Assembly (NCBI RefSeq): GCF_000378965.1
Contig: NZ_KB900536.1
Span: 693,583 to 757,582 of the forward strand
DNA from: Thioalkalivibrio thiocyanodenitrificans ARhD 1
Lineage (GTDB): Bacteria > Pseudomonadota > Gammaproteobacteria > Ectothiorhodospirales > Ectothiorhodospiraceae
Direction: 5' to 3'
DNA: 64,000 bases
The translations under genes and the position numbers were made by a program. The notes below the pieces were generated by a model that did not search any database, was not told the DNA's origin, and worked only from the letters and a program-made list of their open reading frames with translations. Below, in pieces: positions 42,941 to 51,823 of this stretch (position 1 is the stretch's first letter; each line of letters starts with the position of its first letter).

Positions 42941-44308
42941 ATGAGCTCAGTCCTCAAGTTCTATAACGACAAAGCCCTGGGTGAGATCGAGGCCCGCAAC
43001 TTCAAGGTCTTCAACGACCGCAGCCTGGAGAAGATTCCGCAATTGGCCCGCCTGTCCGACGCCCGGCGGTTCGAGATGAAGGTGGTGTCCAGCGTACTGC
43101 CGTTCCGCGTCAACGAATACGTGATCAACGAACTGATCGACTGGGACCGGGTGCCGGACGATCCCATGTTTCAGTTGACCTTTCCCCAGCGGGGCATGCT
43201 GGCCCCCGATAGCTTCGAGCGTATGGCGGAGCTGCACCGCAGGGGTGCCGACAAAACGGAGATTGCCGCGCTCGCCCGGGAATTGCGCGAGGAATTGAAT
43301 CCCCATCCCGCGGGCCAGCTGGACATGAATCTGCCCAGGATGGACGGGGAGGTGGTCGAGGGCCTCCAGCACAAGTACCGGGAAACGGTGCTGTTTTTTC
43401 CCAGTCAGGGTCAGACCTGCCACTCCTACTGCACCTTCTGCTTCCGGTGGGCCCAGTTCGTGGGCGACAAGGAGCTGCGCATCGCATCCAGCCAGTGTGA
43501 CCAGGTGCTGGGATACCTGCGCCGCCATCCGCGCGTGACCGACCTGCTGGTCACGGGGGGCGACCCCATGGTCATGAAGACCCGAAACCTCGCCCAGTAC
43601 CTGGAGCCGTTGCTGGAGGACGCCGGACTCTCTCACGTGCAGACCATCCGCATCGGCACCAAGGCGCTCACCTTCTGGCCGCATCGATTCGTCACCGACA
43701 ATGACGCCGACGAGCTGCTGGACCTCTTCGAGCGCCTGGTGAAGGCGGGCCGGCACGTGGCCATCATGGCGCACTACAACCACTGGCGTGAACTCGAGAC
43801 GCCCATCGCCCGGGAGGCCATCCGCCGGCTGCGGGAGACGGGTGTGGAGATCCGCAGCCAGGGACCGCTGCTGGCACACATCAATGATGACCCCGATGTC
43901 TGGGTGCGCCTGTGGAAGACCCAGGTGCAACTCGGCATCATCCCGTACTACATGTTCGTGGAGCGCGACACCGGTGCGCGGCGCTACTTCGAAGTGCCGC
44001 TGGCCAGGGCGGCCCGGATCTACCGGGAGGCCATGCAGCATGTTTCCGGCCTCGGCCGCACCGCCCGGGGCCCGTCCATGAGCGCCGGGCCCGGCAAGGT
44101 GGAAGTCCAGGGCGTGGCCGAGATCCAGGGTGAGAAGGTGTTCGTACTGCGCTTCATCCAGGCTCGCAATCCGGAATGGGTCCAGCGCCCCTTCTTCGCC
44201 AGGTACGACGAAGAGGCCACATGGCTCAACCACCTCAAGCCGGCATTCGGCGAGGAGAAGTTCTTCTTCGAGGACGAGTACGAAGCCATGCGGGCGGGCA
44301 ACGGTTGA
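42941..44308 (+). CDS. KamA-family radical SAM protein (lysine 2,3-aminomutase-like)
   Basis: 455 residues. Radical SAM cluster cysteines are Cys160, Cys164 and Cys167 in CHSYCTFCFRW, spaced CX3CX2C, as in lysine 2,3-aminomutase. The PLP-site region is less clear. It is longer than EpmB (about 340 residues), so it is not the EF-P modifying enzyme. No acetyltransferase (ablB) follows, so the beta-lysine osmolyte pathway cannot be claimed from context. GGAGG lies 7 bases before the ATG. The exact substrate is unknown. Confidence 0.85.
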   Translation: MSSVLKFYNDKALGEIEARNFKVFNDRSLEKIPQLARLSDARRFEMKVVSSVLPFRVNEYVINELIDWDRVPDDPMFQLTFPQRGMLAPDSFERMAELHRRGADKTEIAALARELREELNPHPAGQLDMNLPRMDGEVVEGLQHKYRETVLFFPSQGQTCHSYCTFCFRWAQFVGDKELRIASSQCDQVLGYLRRHPRVTDLLVTGGDPMVMKTRNLAQYLEPLLEDAGLSHVQTIRIGTKALTFWPHRFVTDNDADELLDLFERLVKAGRHVAIMAHYNHWRELETPIAREAIRRLRETGVEIRSQGPLLAHINDDPDVWVRLWKTQVQLGIIPYYMFVERDTGARRYFEVPLARAARIYREAMQHVSGLGRTARGPSMSAGPGKVEVQGVAEIQGEKVFVLRFIQARNPEWVQRPFFARYDEEATWLNHLKPAFGEEKFFFEDEYEAMRAGNG

Positions 44309-44325
44309 GGCCTGGGGCAGAACCG

Positions 44326-44493
44326 CGACGCAAAGACGCAATGACGCGAAGATCCGCAAAGGTTTTTTGAACGCAGTCGACAGGGCATCCCGAGCGACGG
44401 AGTCGTCTCCTCAGTCTTGGGACAGCCTGTCAGCCTTCTCAAGAATCAGTTTTGCGATCCTTTGCGTCATTGCGTCATTGCGTCTTTGCGTCG
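44326..44493. repeat. Intergenic inverted repeat built on a GACGCAAAGACGCAATGAC word
   Basis: First arm 44326-44362 (words GACGCAAA, GACGCAAT, GACGCGAA), second arm 44451-44493 (words TTTGCGTC, ATTGCGTC) in reverse complement, about 88 bases apart. It begins 18 bases after the KamA-like stop and ends 15 bases before the bioA start, leaving bioA without a clear ribosome site. Confidence 0.8.
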
Positions 44494-44507
44494 AAAATGC
44501 CTTTCCC

Positions 44508-45890
44508 ATGAACAACGACAACCTCACCCGCCGCGACCTGTCGGTCGTCTGGCATCCCTGCACCCAGATGAAGGACCACGAGCACCTGCCCATGACGCCG
44601 ATCCGGCGGGGGGAGGGCGTGTGGCTGGAAGATTTCGACGGCAATCGGTACATCGATGCCGTCAGTTCCTGGTGGGTGAACCTGTTCGGCCATGCGAATC
44701 CCCGCATCAACCAGGCCATCCGCGACCAGCTGGATCGACTGGAGCACGTGATCCTGGCCGGGTTTACCCATGAACCGGTAATCCGGCTGTCCGAGAAGCT
44801 CGTGGCAATCACCCCGCCAGGCCTGAGCCGTTGCTTCTTCGCGGACAGCGGCTCGGCCGCCGTGGAGGTGGCGCTCAAGATGAGCTACCACTACTGGCGC
44901 AACCGGGGGCAGGGTGGGAAGACCCGCTTCATCTGCCTCACCAACAGCTACCACGGCGAAACCCTGGGTGCATTATCCGTCGGAGATGTTCCTTTATACA
45001 AAGAGACTTACAAATCTCTTTTAATGCAATCTATCACTGTTCAGGCACCCGACTGCTACCTGCGGGAAGCAGGCGAGGACTGTGCACAGTTGGCCGAACG
45101 GATGTTCGTGCACATGGAACAGGCCCTGGCGCGGCACGCCCACGAGACCTGTGCCGTGATCGTGGAACCCCTGGTGCAGTGCGCCGGGGGCATGCGCATG
45201 TACGACCCCCGATACCTCTCCTTGCTGCGAGAGGCCTGTGACCGCCATGGCATGCACCTGATTGCCGACGAGATCGCCGTGGGTTTCGGCCGCACCGGGA
45301 CGATGTTCGCCTGCGAGCAGGCCGGGATCACGCCGGATTTCCTGTGTCTCTCCAAGGGGCTCACCGGCGGCTACCTGCCGCTGTCGGCGGTGGTGACCAC
45401 GGAGGGCGTCTATCAGGCTTTCTACGACGAATACGAAAAGCTCAATGCCTTCCTGCATTCTCATTCGTATACCGGCAACCCGTTGGCCTGCGCGGCGGCC
45501 CTGGGCACCCTGGGCATCTTCGAGGGCGAAGACGTCATCGGCAACAACCGGCATCTGGCCAAAGTCATGGCCGAGGCGCTCGCGCCGCTCCAGGACCATC
45601 CGAACGTCGCCGAGGTACGCCAGACCGGCATGATCGCCGCTGTGGAGATGGTCCGTGACAAGGCCACGCGGGAACCCTATCCGTGGCAGGAGCGGCGCGG
45701 ACTGGCCATCTACCGCCATGCGCTGCAGCGCGGCGCATTGCTGCGGCCCCTGGGCAATGTCAGTTACCTCATGCCGCCCTACGTGATCAACGAAGAGCAG
45801 ATCCGGTTTCTCGCCGAGGTGATGCGCGAGGGCATCGATGTCGCCACGCAGGATCAACCCCCGCGGGCAAATCGGACCCGTCGCGGTTGA
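44508..45890 (+). CDS. bioA: Adenosylmethionine-8-amino-7-oxononanoate aminotransferase
   Basis: 460 residues, PLP enzyme of biotin synthesis that uses S-adenosylmethionine as amino donor. The N-terminal VWHPCTQMKDHE, the Trp-rich SSWWVNLFGHANPRIN, and PLP Lys283 in CLSKGLTGGYLPLS are BioA hallmarks. Start 44508 gives MNNDNLTRRDLSVVWHPC; the frame extends upstream through the repeat and is not coding. Other biotin genes are not in the window. A 70-base AT-rich patch lies inside the gene at 44970-45042 (see findings) without changing the expected protein. Confidence 0.95.
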   Translation: MNNDNLTRRDLSVVWHPCTQMKDHEHLPMTPIRRGEGVWLEDFDGNRYIDAVSSWWVNLFGHANPRINQAIRDQLDRLEHVILAGFTHEPVIRLSEKLVAITPPGLSRCFFADSGSAAVEVALKMSYHYWRNRGQGGKTRFICLTNSYHGETLGALSVGDVPLYKETYKSLLMQSITVQAPDCYLREAGEDCAQLAERMFVHMEQALARHAHETCAVIVEPLVQCAGGMRMYDPRYLSLLREACDRHGMHLIADEIAVGFGRTGTMFACEQAGITPDFLCLSKGLTGGYLPLSAVVTTEGVYQAFYDEYEKLNAFLHSHSYTGNPLACAAALGTLGIFEGEDVIGNNRHLAKVMAEALAPLQDHPNVAEVRQTGMIAAVEMVRDKATREPYPWQERRGLAIYRHALQRGALLRPLGNVSYLMPPYVINEEQIRFLAEVMREGIDVATQDQPPRANRTRRG

Positions 45891-45923
45891 CAGATCCGCG
45901 GACCGACTTCCGGGAGGTGTGAA

Positions 45924-46208
45924 GTGAGATTCAAGGCGCTCGTGACGATCCTGCTGATGTCCCTGTCCCTGGCGGCACCGGCGTGGGCGGACACCCGGGA
46001 AGTGACACTCGACGTCATGGGCATGGTATGCCCGGCATGCCCGCCCAACGTGAAGTACGCACTGGAATCGGTGGATGGGGTCACTCATGCCGAAATGAAT
46101 CCCCGTGAGCGCCAGGCCATCGTCCGTTTTGATCCGGCCCGAACGAACGTGGAAGCCTTGCTGCAGGCCACCGACGATGCCGGCTACCCCTCGACCCTGA
46201 AGCACTAA
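45924..46208 (+). CDS. Periplasmic MerP-like heavy-metal-binding protein
   Basis: 94 residues. Sec signal peptide (1-22, cleavage after AWA) and one heavy-metal-associated ferredoxin-like domain with the metal-binding motif GMVCPAC (Cys36, Cys39). No merT, merR or copper ATPase is adjacent, so the metal (Cu, Hg, Zn) is unknown. It follows bioA by 33 bases, with GGGAGGTG upstream of the start. Confidence 0.87.
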   Translation: MRFKALVTILLMSLSLAAPAWADTREVTLDVMGMVCPACPPNVKYALESVDGVTHAEMNPRERQAIVRFDPARTNVEALLQATDDAGYPSTLKH

Positions 46209-46304
46209 CCGGCCGGAACGGTTCACGTACGGGGACTAACGAAAGCAATCCCCATGGTCTGTGTGGGCACGTGAGTTGCCGATAAAACAGGCTAGACTCC
46301 CCCC

Positions 46305-47966
46305 ATGCAGCCCGAGCTTGTCTCCAGCGAACACCCTGAAAGCGCCTTGCAGGAATCACGATGGTTCCGGGCAATCTTCGAGAATGCCACCGACGGCATC
46401 ATTATCGCCGAAGTGGAAAGCCGAAGGATGCTGTTCGGCAATACCGCAATATGCTGGATGCTGGGCCGGCGCCCGGAGGAGATCAGGGGACTGACCCTCC
46501 GGGACATTCACCCGGAGAGTTTCCTGGCGCATGCGGAACGTGACTTCGCGCGTCTCGCCGAGAATCAGGGTGGTCTGTCGGAGAATATCCCGATGAAGCG
46601 CAAGGACGGCAGTATCTTCTACGCCGACATCACCGTGGCACCCATCAAGATCGGGGCGAAGCGTTACCTGGCCGGCTTCTTCAGGGACATCACGGAGCGC
46701 AAGCTGGCAGAGCAGCTGGTCAGGGACAGGGAGGCCGACTTCACGGCCATCGTCGAACATTCGCCCATCGCGATGCTCGTGAGCGTGGGAAGTGGTGCCG
46801 ATGACAGAATCATGGTGATGAATCAGGCTGCTTCCGCGATGATGGGATACACGCTGGATGACATTCCTGATCTGCGACAATGGTGGATACGCGCCTATCC
46901 GGACGAGAAATACCGCGAAGAAGTCCGCACCGAATGGACGAGGCGGACAGCAAGCGCCATTGAACGCGTCGGCAGCATCGAACCCATGGAGACCACGGTC
47001 ACCTGCAAGGACGGGACGACACGCTGCGTGAGATTCTCCTTCGCATCCATCGGGGACAGGAACATCATCACGGGTGAAGATCTGACCGCGCGCAGGCAGG
47101 CCGAAATAGCCTTGCGCGAGAGCGAGGCGCGCTACCGGAACATATTCAATGCCGCCTACGACGTTATCTATACGATCGAACCGGATGGCACACTGTCATC
47201 CATCAGTCCATCCGCCGAGCGGATGACCGGGTGGCGGCCGGAGGAGTGGATAGGGAAGCATTTCGCGCCCGCGGTCCACCCCGAAGACCAGCCCAGGGCT
47301 CAGGAGGTCCTAGAACGCTTGTTTGCAGGTGAGGCTGACCCCGGCGCCGAGATTCGCATCCTGACGAAATCCGGCGCGTACCTGGATACCGAATTCACGG
47401 TCGGCGTGCTCCGCGATATCTCCGCCCGCAAGCGGGCGGAAGAGGAAGTTCAGCGCCTTGCGACAACGGATGAACTCACGGGCATTGCAAATCGCCGGGA
47501 GTTCACCCGGATACTGAACAGAGAACTGGATCGTGCAAGGCGATATGGCACGCCCCTGTCCCTGATCATGTATGACCTTGACCATTTCAAACGGGTGAAC
47601 GATTCGTTCGGTCATGACGTGGGCGACCACGTGTTGCAGAAGGTCGCCCGCCTGGTGAACGACAACATCCGCAGCGTGGATACGGCGGGTCGGTGGGGCG
47701 GCGAGGAGTTCATGATCCTGATGCCGCAGTCGGTCGCGGCCGCGGCGCGGATCGCGGCGGAAAAGCTGCGCCAGACCATTGCACAGTACCGCTTTGATGG
47801 GGTTGGCACCGTCATCACGGCGAGTTTCGGCGTCGCGCTGTTTACGCAGCAGGACGATCGCGACTCGCTGCTCAAGAAGGCGGATCAGGCGCTCTACCAG
47901 GCAAAGGCGCGCGGGCGGAACCGGGTCGAAACCGTGATTGACGGCGAAGACATGCACAGCGGGTAA
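46305..47966 (+). CDS. PAS-PAS-PAS-GGDEF diguanylate cyclase
   Basis: 553 residues, no membrane segments, so a cytoplasmic sensor. Three tandem PAS units (about 20-135, 145-270, 275-385) precede a GGDEF domain with active site GGEEF (465-469) and an RxxD inhibitory site RSVD (456-459) five residues upstream, so an active, feedback-inhibited diguanylate cyclase is likely. The third PAS seems short: its last strands run straight from TKSGAYLDTEFTV into GVLRDISARK, missing about 10-15 residues usual between them. Convergent with sqr; the 228-base gap after it holds no gene. Confidence 0.9.
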   Translation: MQPELVSSEHPESALQESRWFRAIFENATDGIIIAEVESRRMLFGNTAICWMLGRRPEEIRGLTLRDIHPESFLAHAERDFARLAENQGGLSENIPMKRKDGSIFYADITVAPIKIGAKRYLAGFFRDITERKLAEQLVRDREADFTAIVEHSPIAMLVSVGSGADDRIMVMNQAASAMMGYTLDDIPDLRQWWIRAYPDEKYREEVRTEWTRRTASAIERVGSIEPMETTVTCKDGTTRCVRFSFASIGDRNIITGEDLTARRQAEIALRESEARYRNIFNAAYDVIYTIEPDGTLSSISPSAERMTGWRPEEWIGKHFAPAVHPEDQPRAQEVLERLFAGEADPGAEIRILTKSGAYLDTEFTVGVLRDISARKRAEEEVQRLATTDELTGIANRREFTRILNRELDRARRYGTPLSLIMYDLDHFKRVNDSFGHDVGDHVLQKVARLVNDNIRSVDTAGRWGGEEFMILMPQSVAAAARIAAEKLRQTIAQYRFDGVGTVITASFGVALFTQQDDRDSLLKKADQALYQAKARGRNRVETVIDGEDMHSG

Positions 47967-48194
47967 GTACCCGCGCACACGAAGTGTCCCGGTCTCGCTC
48001 AGGACCTCCCGGGCAAGCCCGCAAACCCCGGGCTCGGTTGGACGGGGAGGTGCCCTTGGATCAACTCATCCCTGGGGTTTATCCATCATCTCTCTGGCCA
48101 AGAATAACCGCTCCTTGCCAATAGGATATGATCACACGGGACCTGACACTTAATCTTTACTTCAGAAGGTGACAACAACGTGGTGGGACGACAG

Positions 48195-49481
48195 TCAGAG
48201 TCTCTCGGTGTGCTTCTTCAGGCGTGAAAGCCCCATTTTCTTCAGCATCCACCGTTCATAGAATGGCTCGCTGACTCCCTTTCTGAGCTTGCGCAGAAAG
48301 TACTTCTCGAATGCAATCTTGGCCAGGTGTACCCACTTGCCCTGGCTCGACCAGGTGATGTTCCGGGGCGGGATCTGTGGATCGGCGAGAAACGCGATGC
48401 CCGTATCGCCCAGATCGGCAAGACACAGTGCCACCCAGGTCCCTTCGTTGTCAGGCTCGTGCCCGTCGAGTTCGGCGCGGATGTTGCGGGCGGTCGCCGC
48501 GACCATGGATTCGATCATGTACCCCGTCTTCGGAGCTCCCACGGGAAGCGGCGTCTTCTCCACCGGGGGGATGGCGATACAGGCACCCACCGAATAGATG
48601 TTCTTGAAGGTGGGATTGCGCTGATGGTTATCAACGATCACGAGCCCGCGCGGATTCACCAGACCTTTAATATCCCGAACCGCATCGATGCCGGTAAAGG
48701 CAGGAATCATCATGGAATACTTGAACGGAAGTTCGTGGTGATCTCTGTCGTTGCCTTCGTCATCCACCACGGTCACATACATCTTTCCGGGTTCGACGCG
48801 ATTCACCCTGGCGTTGGTAATCCATTTGATGTGCCGGTCTCGGAAAACGCTTTCGAACATGCCTTTGGTGTCACCCACGCCACCAAGTCCGAGATGACCA
48901 ACATAGGGCTCGGCAGTCACAAAGGTCATAGGCACCCGATCGCGAATCTTGCGTTTGCGCAACTCGGTTTCCACGATCAATGCAAATTCATAGGCAGGCC
49001 CGTAGCAGGAAGCGCCCTGAACAGCCCCCATGATGATGGGGCCGGGGTCGGCCACAAAGGCGTCCCACTTTGCCGCGGCGGCGTCGGCCTCGTCCACATG
49101 GACCACTGATTCGGTAAATCCGTCCGGACCCAGTCCCGGCACTTCATCGAATGCCGACCGGGGACCCGTGGCGATGACGAGATAATCGTAGTCGACAGAA
49201 CTGCCGTCTGCCAGGACTACCCGATTGGCCTCCGGCTCCACCCTGGCGGCAGCCTTCTGGATGAACTCGATCCCCTTTTTTCTGAAGATCGGTGCAAGCT
49301 CAACCTTGATGTCCTTCGGCCTTCGCCAGTTCACGGCCACCCAGGGGTTCGAAGGTACGAAGTGGAATGTAGGACTATCGGATACAACGATCACCTCATC
49401 TCCCTTACGGGCGAGTTCCTTCATTTCGAATGCCATCGGAACTCCGCCGATGCCTGCACCTAGAATGGCTATCCGGCTCAT
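48195..49481 (-). CDS. sqr: Sulfide:quinone oxidoreductase family flavoprotein
   Basis: 428 residues. FAD-dependent membrane-peripheral enzyme passing electrons from sulfide to quinone. FAD motif GAGIGGVPMAFE at the N-terminus; cysteines at 159 (GASCYGPAYEF), 301 (GACIAIPPVE) and 353 (VALCLADLG). Relative to Aquifex SQR the pair equivalent to Cys156/Cys347 is kept (159 and 353), but there is no counterpart to Cys124, which carries the FAD thioether there. An amphipathic basic C-terminus (FLRKLRKGVSEPFYERW) fits membrane attachment. Start at 49481 has GAGGTG 7 bases upstream; a GTG at 49490 is also in frame. Subtype is uncertain. Confidence 0.87.
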   Translation of the reverse strand: MSRIAILGAGIGGVPMAFEMKELARKGDEVIVVSDSPTFHFVPSNPWVAVNWRRPKDIKVELAPIFRKKGIEFIQKAAARVEPEANRVVLADGSSVDYDYLVIATGPRSAFDEVPGLGPDGFTESVVHVDEADAAAAKWDAFVADPGPIIMGAVQGASCYGPAYEFALIVETELRKRKIRDRVPMTFVTAEPYVGHLGLGGVGDTKGMFESVFRDRHIKWITNARVNRVEPGKMYVTVVDDEGNDRDHHELPFKYSMMIPAFTGIDAVRDIKGLVNPRGLVIVDNHQRNPTFKNIYSVGACIAIPPVEKTPLPVGAPKTGYMIESMVAATARNIRAELDGHEPDNEGTWVALCLADLGDTGIAFLADPQIPPRNITWSSQGKWVHLAKIAFEKYFLRKLRKGVSEPFYERWMLKKMGLSRLKKHTERL

Positions 49482-49621
49482 GTCGATCACCTCGCTGGTC
49501 TAATACACACCTGAATGAATGACGAACGTCACCTCGAACGTGACCACGGGGCAGCCATAGGTTGGCCGTTGTGAACAGCGTCCTATCCTTGTACCCCCGG
49601 CAAGTTCGGCCCGTGGTCGGC

Positions 49622-50914
49622 TCATAAGCTGTACCTGACCCGGAGGAAAATGCTGGAATCATCCCGGAACTGACCGTAGAAGGTCTGTCGCCCGGTTCCG
49701 CCAAAGAAATGGGCGCCGCCGCTCACACGCAGGCGATCGCTGTGGCGGTACTCGATGGTTGGGCGCAGAAAGTAGTCCTCGTCACTTGGTGAGTAGAAGT
49801 TCATCAGTGACAGCACGAGGTTGTCACGCAGCATGCGGTAGGTGAGCCGCAGCGTGACCAGATGCCGGTACTCGTCGGGGCGCAGCGCCGGATCGAATGG
49901 CCAGGCCGGCCGGAGACGGTCGTGGTTCTGGATCCACTCGAGGTAATACTGGCCGCCCAGAGTCAGGTTGGTCGCCATCTCACGCTCGTAGCCCGCCAAC
50001 AGACGCAGCTCCGAGTTGGGGATATCAGGATTGTCCCCGCGGCGATCGTCCACCGAGTCATACCAGGCGAGTTCCAGGTTGTAGAGCCCGCCGCCCAGTG
50101 GGCCGCGCAGGCTTGAGCCATAGGCATTGAGCCGGGCGAACGTCGGGCGGCCGCGCCCAGGATCGAAAGCGGTGGGCTGACCGAAGAACCCCCGGTAGCC
50201 GTACAGCGCCCATTCGGTGGCACCGACAAGGCCGTGCACGCGCAGCGCGAGTTCGCCATTACTGAAGGTGCGGGGTGGCTCGTAGGCGTGCAGCCGGGGA
50301 GGGGCGGCGACCATCTCGCCGCGTACCTTATCGAAGTAGGCGACACGCGTACCGTCCACGAAGCGATCCGGTTCGAAGACGGGCGTCCAGACAGCGTCCA
50401 GACTGGCGTGCTCGCTGAACCAAACGAGGCGCAGGGCGTCGCTGGGTACCTTCAGGTAATCATCGTCACGCCCGATCAGGAACGATGGCCAATCTTTCGG
50501 AAACAGGTCGTTCAGAAACAACAAGTCTCCGGTGCCCCAGGTCAATACCTGCCGGCCCAGGCGAAGGTCGAATTGCCCCCCCAAGGGCAGGCTGACGTTC
50601 GCCTCGCGCAGCTCGCCGTCGAGGGAGTCCTCCACACGGTCGGCGATTCCGTCGGCCTTGAAGCGCCAGGTGACGCGATCGCCCCGGTATATGGCCTCCA
50701 ATTGCAGGCGCAGCTCGCCCAGGGACGCATCACCGGAGATCAGGGGCTGATGCCGGGTACGCATGCCCGCCGCACCTTCCACAAAACCATGCAGCACCCA
50801 CGGAGAGTCGGTTGATTCTGCCCATGGGTCATCGTCCTGTGCCGCCGCCGGCACGGCAGCGGCTACGAACCAGGCCGCGAGCAAATGGTGAAGCATATGG
50901 CGCATGGAGATCAT
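49622..50914 (-). CDS. Predicted outer-membrane beta-barrel protein
   Basis: 430 residues. Sec signal peptide (to about residue 25, AAAQ) and alternating beta strands throughout, ending in LRVRYSL, which fits the outer-membrane C-terminal signal only loosely (final Leu, not Phe/Trp). The RLGRQVLTWGTGDLLFLNDLFPKDW stretch resembles the DUF1302/alginate-export-like porin superfamily. Same-strand, 112 bases after the LolA-like gene. It likely forms the outer-membrane part of the RND export unit; substrate unknown. Confidence 0.7.
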   Translation of the reverse strand: MISMRHMLHHLLAAWFVAAAVPAAAQDDDPWAESTDSPWVLHGFVEGAAGMRTRHQPLISGDASLGELRLQLEAIYRGDRVTWRFKADGIADRVEDSLDGELREANVSLPLGGQFDLRLGRQVLTWGTGDLLFLNDLFPKDWPSFLIGRDDDYLKVPSDALRLVWFSEHASLDAVWTPVFEPDRFVDGTRVAYFDKVRGEMVAAPPRLHAYEPPRTFSNGELALRVHGLVGATEWALYGYRGFFGQPTAFDPGRGRPTFARLNAYGSSLRGPLGGGLYNLELAWYDSVDDRRGDNPDIPNSELRLLAGYEREMATNLTLGGQYYLEWIQNHDRLRPAWPFDPALRPDEYRHLVTLRLTYRMLRDNLVLSLMNFYSPSDEDYFLRPTIEYRHSDRLRVSGGAHFFGGTGRQTFYGQFRDDSSIFLRVRYSL

Positions 50915-51026
50915 TGCTGCCTTCGCTCCTGTCCTGATGGAGCTGAAACCGCCACACGAAGAACACGCGCGGCACGCATGGAATCGATGCGTTTCATGGG
51001 ATCATTGTCCTCTCGGCGACCACCGT

Positions 51027-51818
51027 TCAAGGCCGTCGCAACCACTTCCGGGGCGGGTTGCGCAGCGAGCGCTCGCTGAAGACCCCCTCCGGAATCTCCA
51101 GGTCGTAGGCGGTGAAACGCATCTCGGCCAGCGTATGGCCGCCGCTGTCAAGATCGGACATGCGCATGCGTGTGGCGGTCGGATAACCCTGGATCTGTTC
51201 GATCTCCAGCACCTCCATGCGCCGATATATGTTGCCCTGCGCGTTCTCGTACTCGGCCCGCGCCGGCAACCATGTCTCCCGGTCGATCCAGGTGGTGTAG
51301 GCGGCGAACTCCACTGTGCCGGAATCCATCGGGGTACTGCGGATGACGTAGTGCTCGTCTGTGACATCAGCCAATGTGTGTTCGTCGTCTTCCAGGTGGC
51401 GCCCGGAGACGTCCTCGTAGAAGAAGTGTGAGCCGACAAAGCTGGTGCGCTTGTCGCCGGGGGCGATGCGCCGCACCAGGTCGAGCCCTGGAAGGTAGAG
51501 CCAGCGGTGGTCGTCGGCGCCGGGGCGCTTGTGCACCAGGAATGTGGTGCCACGCACGTCCGCCGGGTGGCTGAACACGACCAGATAATGCTGCTCGCCT
51601 TTCTCGCCATTGCGCCGCAGCATCGTGAACTGGCGGGTCTGCTCGCGCCCGCGCCCGTCGACGATCTGCATGCGTGCCTCGGTGCGCCCGTCGTGTCCGG
51701 CATAGTAGGCGGCCAGGTGCGCGCGGCTCACGATCTCACGGGCAGTTGGCAGTTCCGCGGAAAGAGGTCCCGAGAGGATCACAGCGAGGAGCAGGCTCGC
51801 AGTCATTTTGATTCGCAT
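51027..51818 (-). CDS. LolA-like outer-membrane lipoprotein-sorting domain protein
   Basis: 263 residues. Sec signal peptide (1-22) and a periplasmic lipoprotein-carrier fold typical of proteins paired with MMPL-type RND exporters (motifs FLVHKRPGADDHRWLYLPGLDLVRRI and DVTDEHYVIRSTP). The start at 51818 lies 5 bases after the exporter stop, so the two are coupled. The open frame continues upstream inside the exporter gene; the signal peptide fixes the start. Probably shuttles a lipid-like substrate. Confidence 0.85.
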   Translation of the reverse strand: MRIKMTASLLLAVILSGPLSAELPTAREIVSRAHLAAYYAGHDGRTEARMQIVDGRGREQTRQFTMLRRNGEKGEQHYLVVFSHPADVRGTTFLVHKRPGADDHRWLYLPGLDLVRRIAPGDKRTSFVGSHFFYEDVSGRHLEDDEHTLADVTDEHYVIRSTPMDSGTVEFAAYTTWIDRETWLPARAEYENAQGNIYRRMEVLEIEQIQGYPTATRMRMSDLDSGGHTLAEMRFTAYDLEIPEGVFSERSLRNPPRKWLRRP

Positions 51819-51823
51819 GTTCG

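Noticed and set aside
46209-46304. c-di-GMP riboswitch upstream of the PAS-GGDEF gene
   Set aside because: Too short and lacks the GEMM core; only loose resemblance in the first bases.
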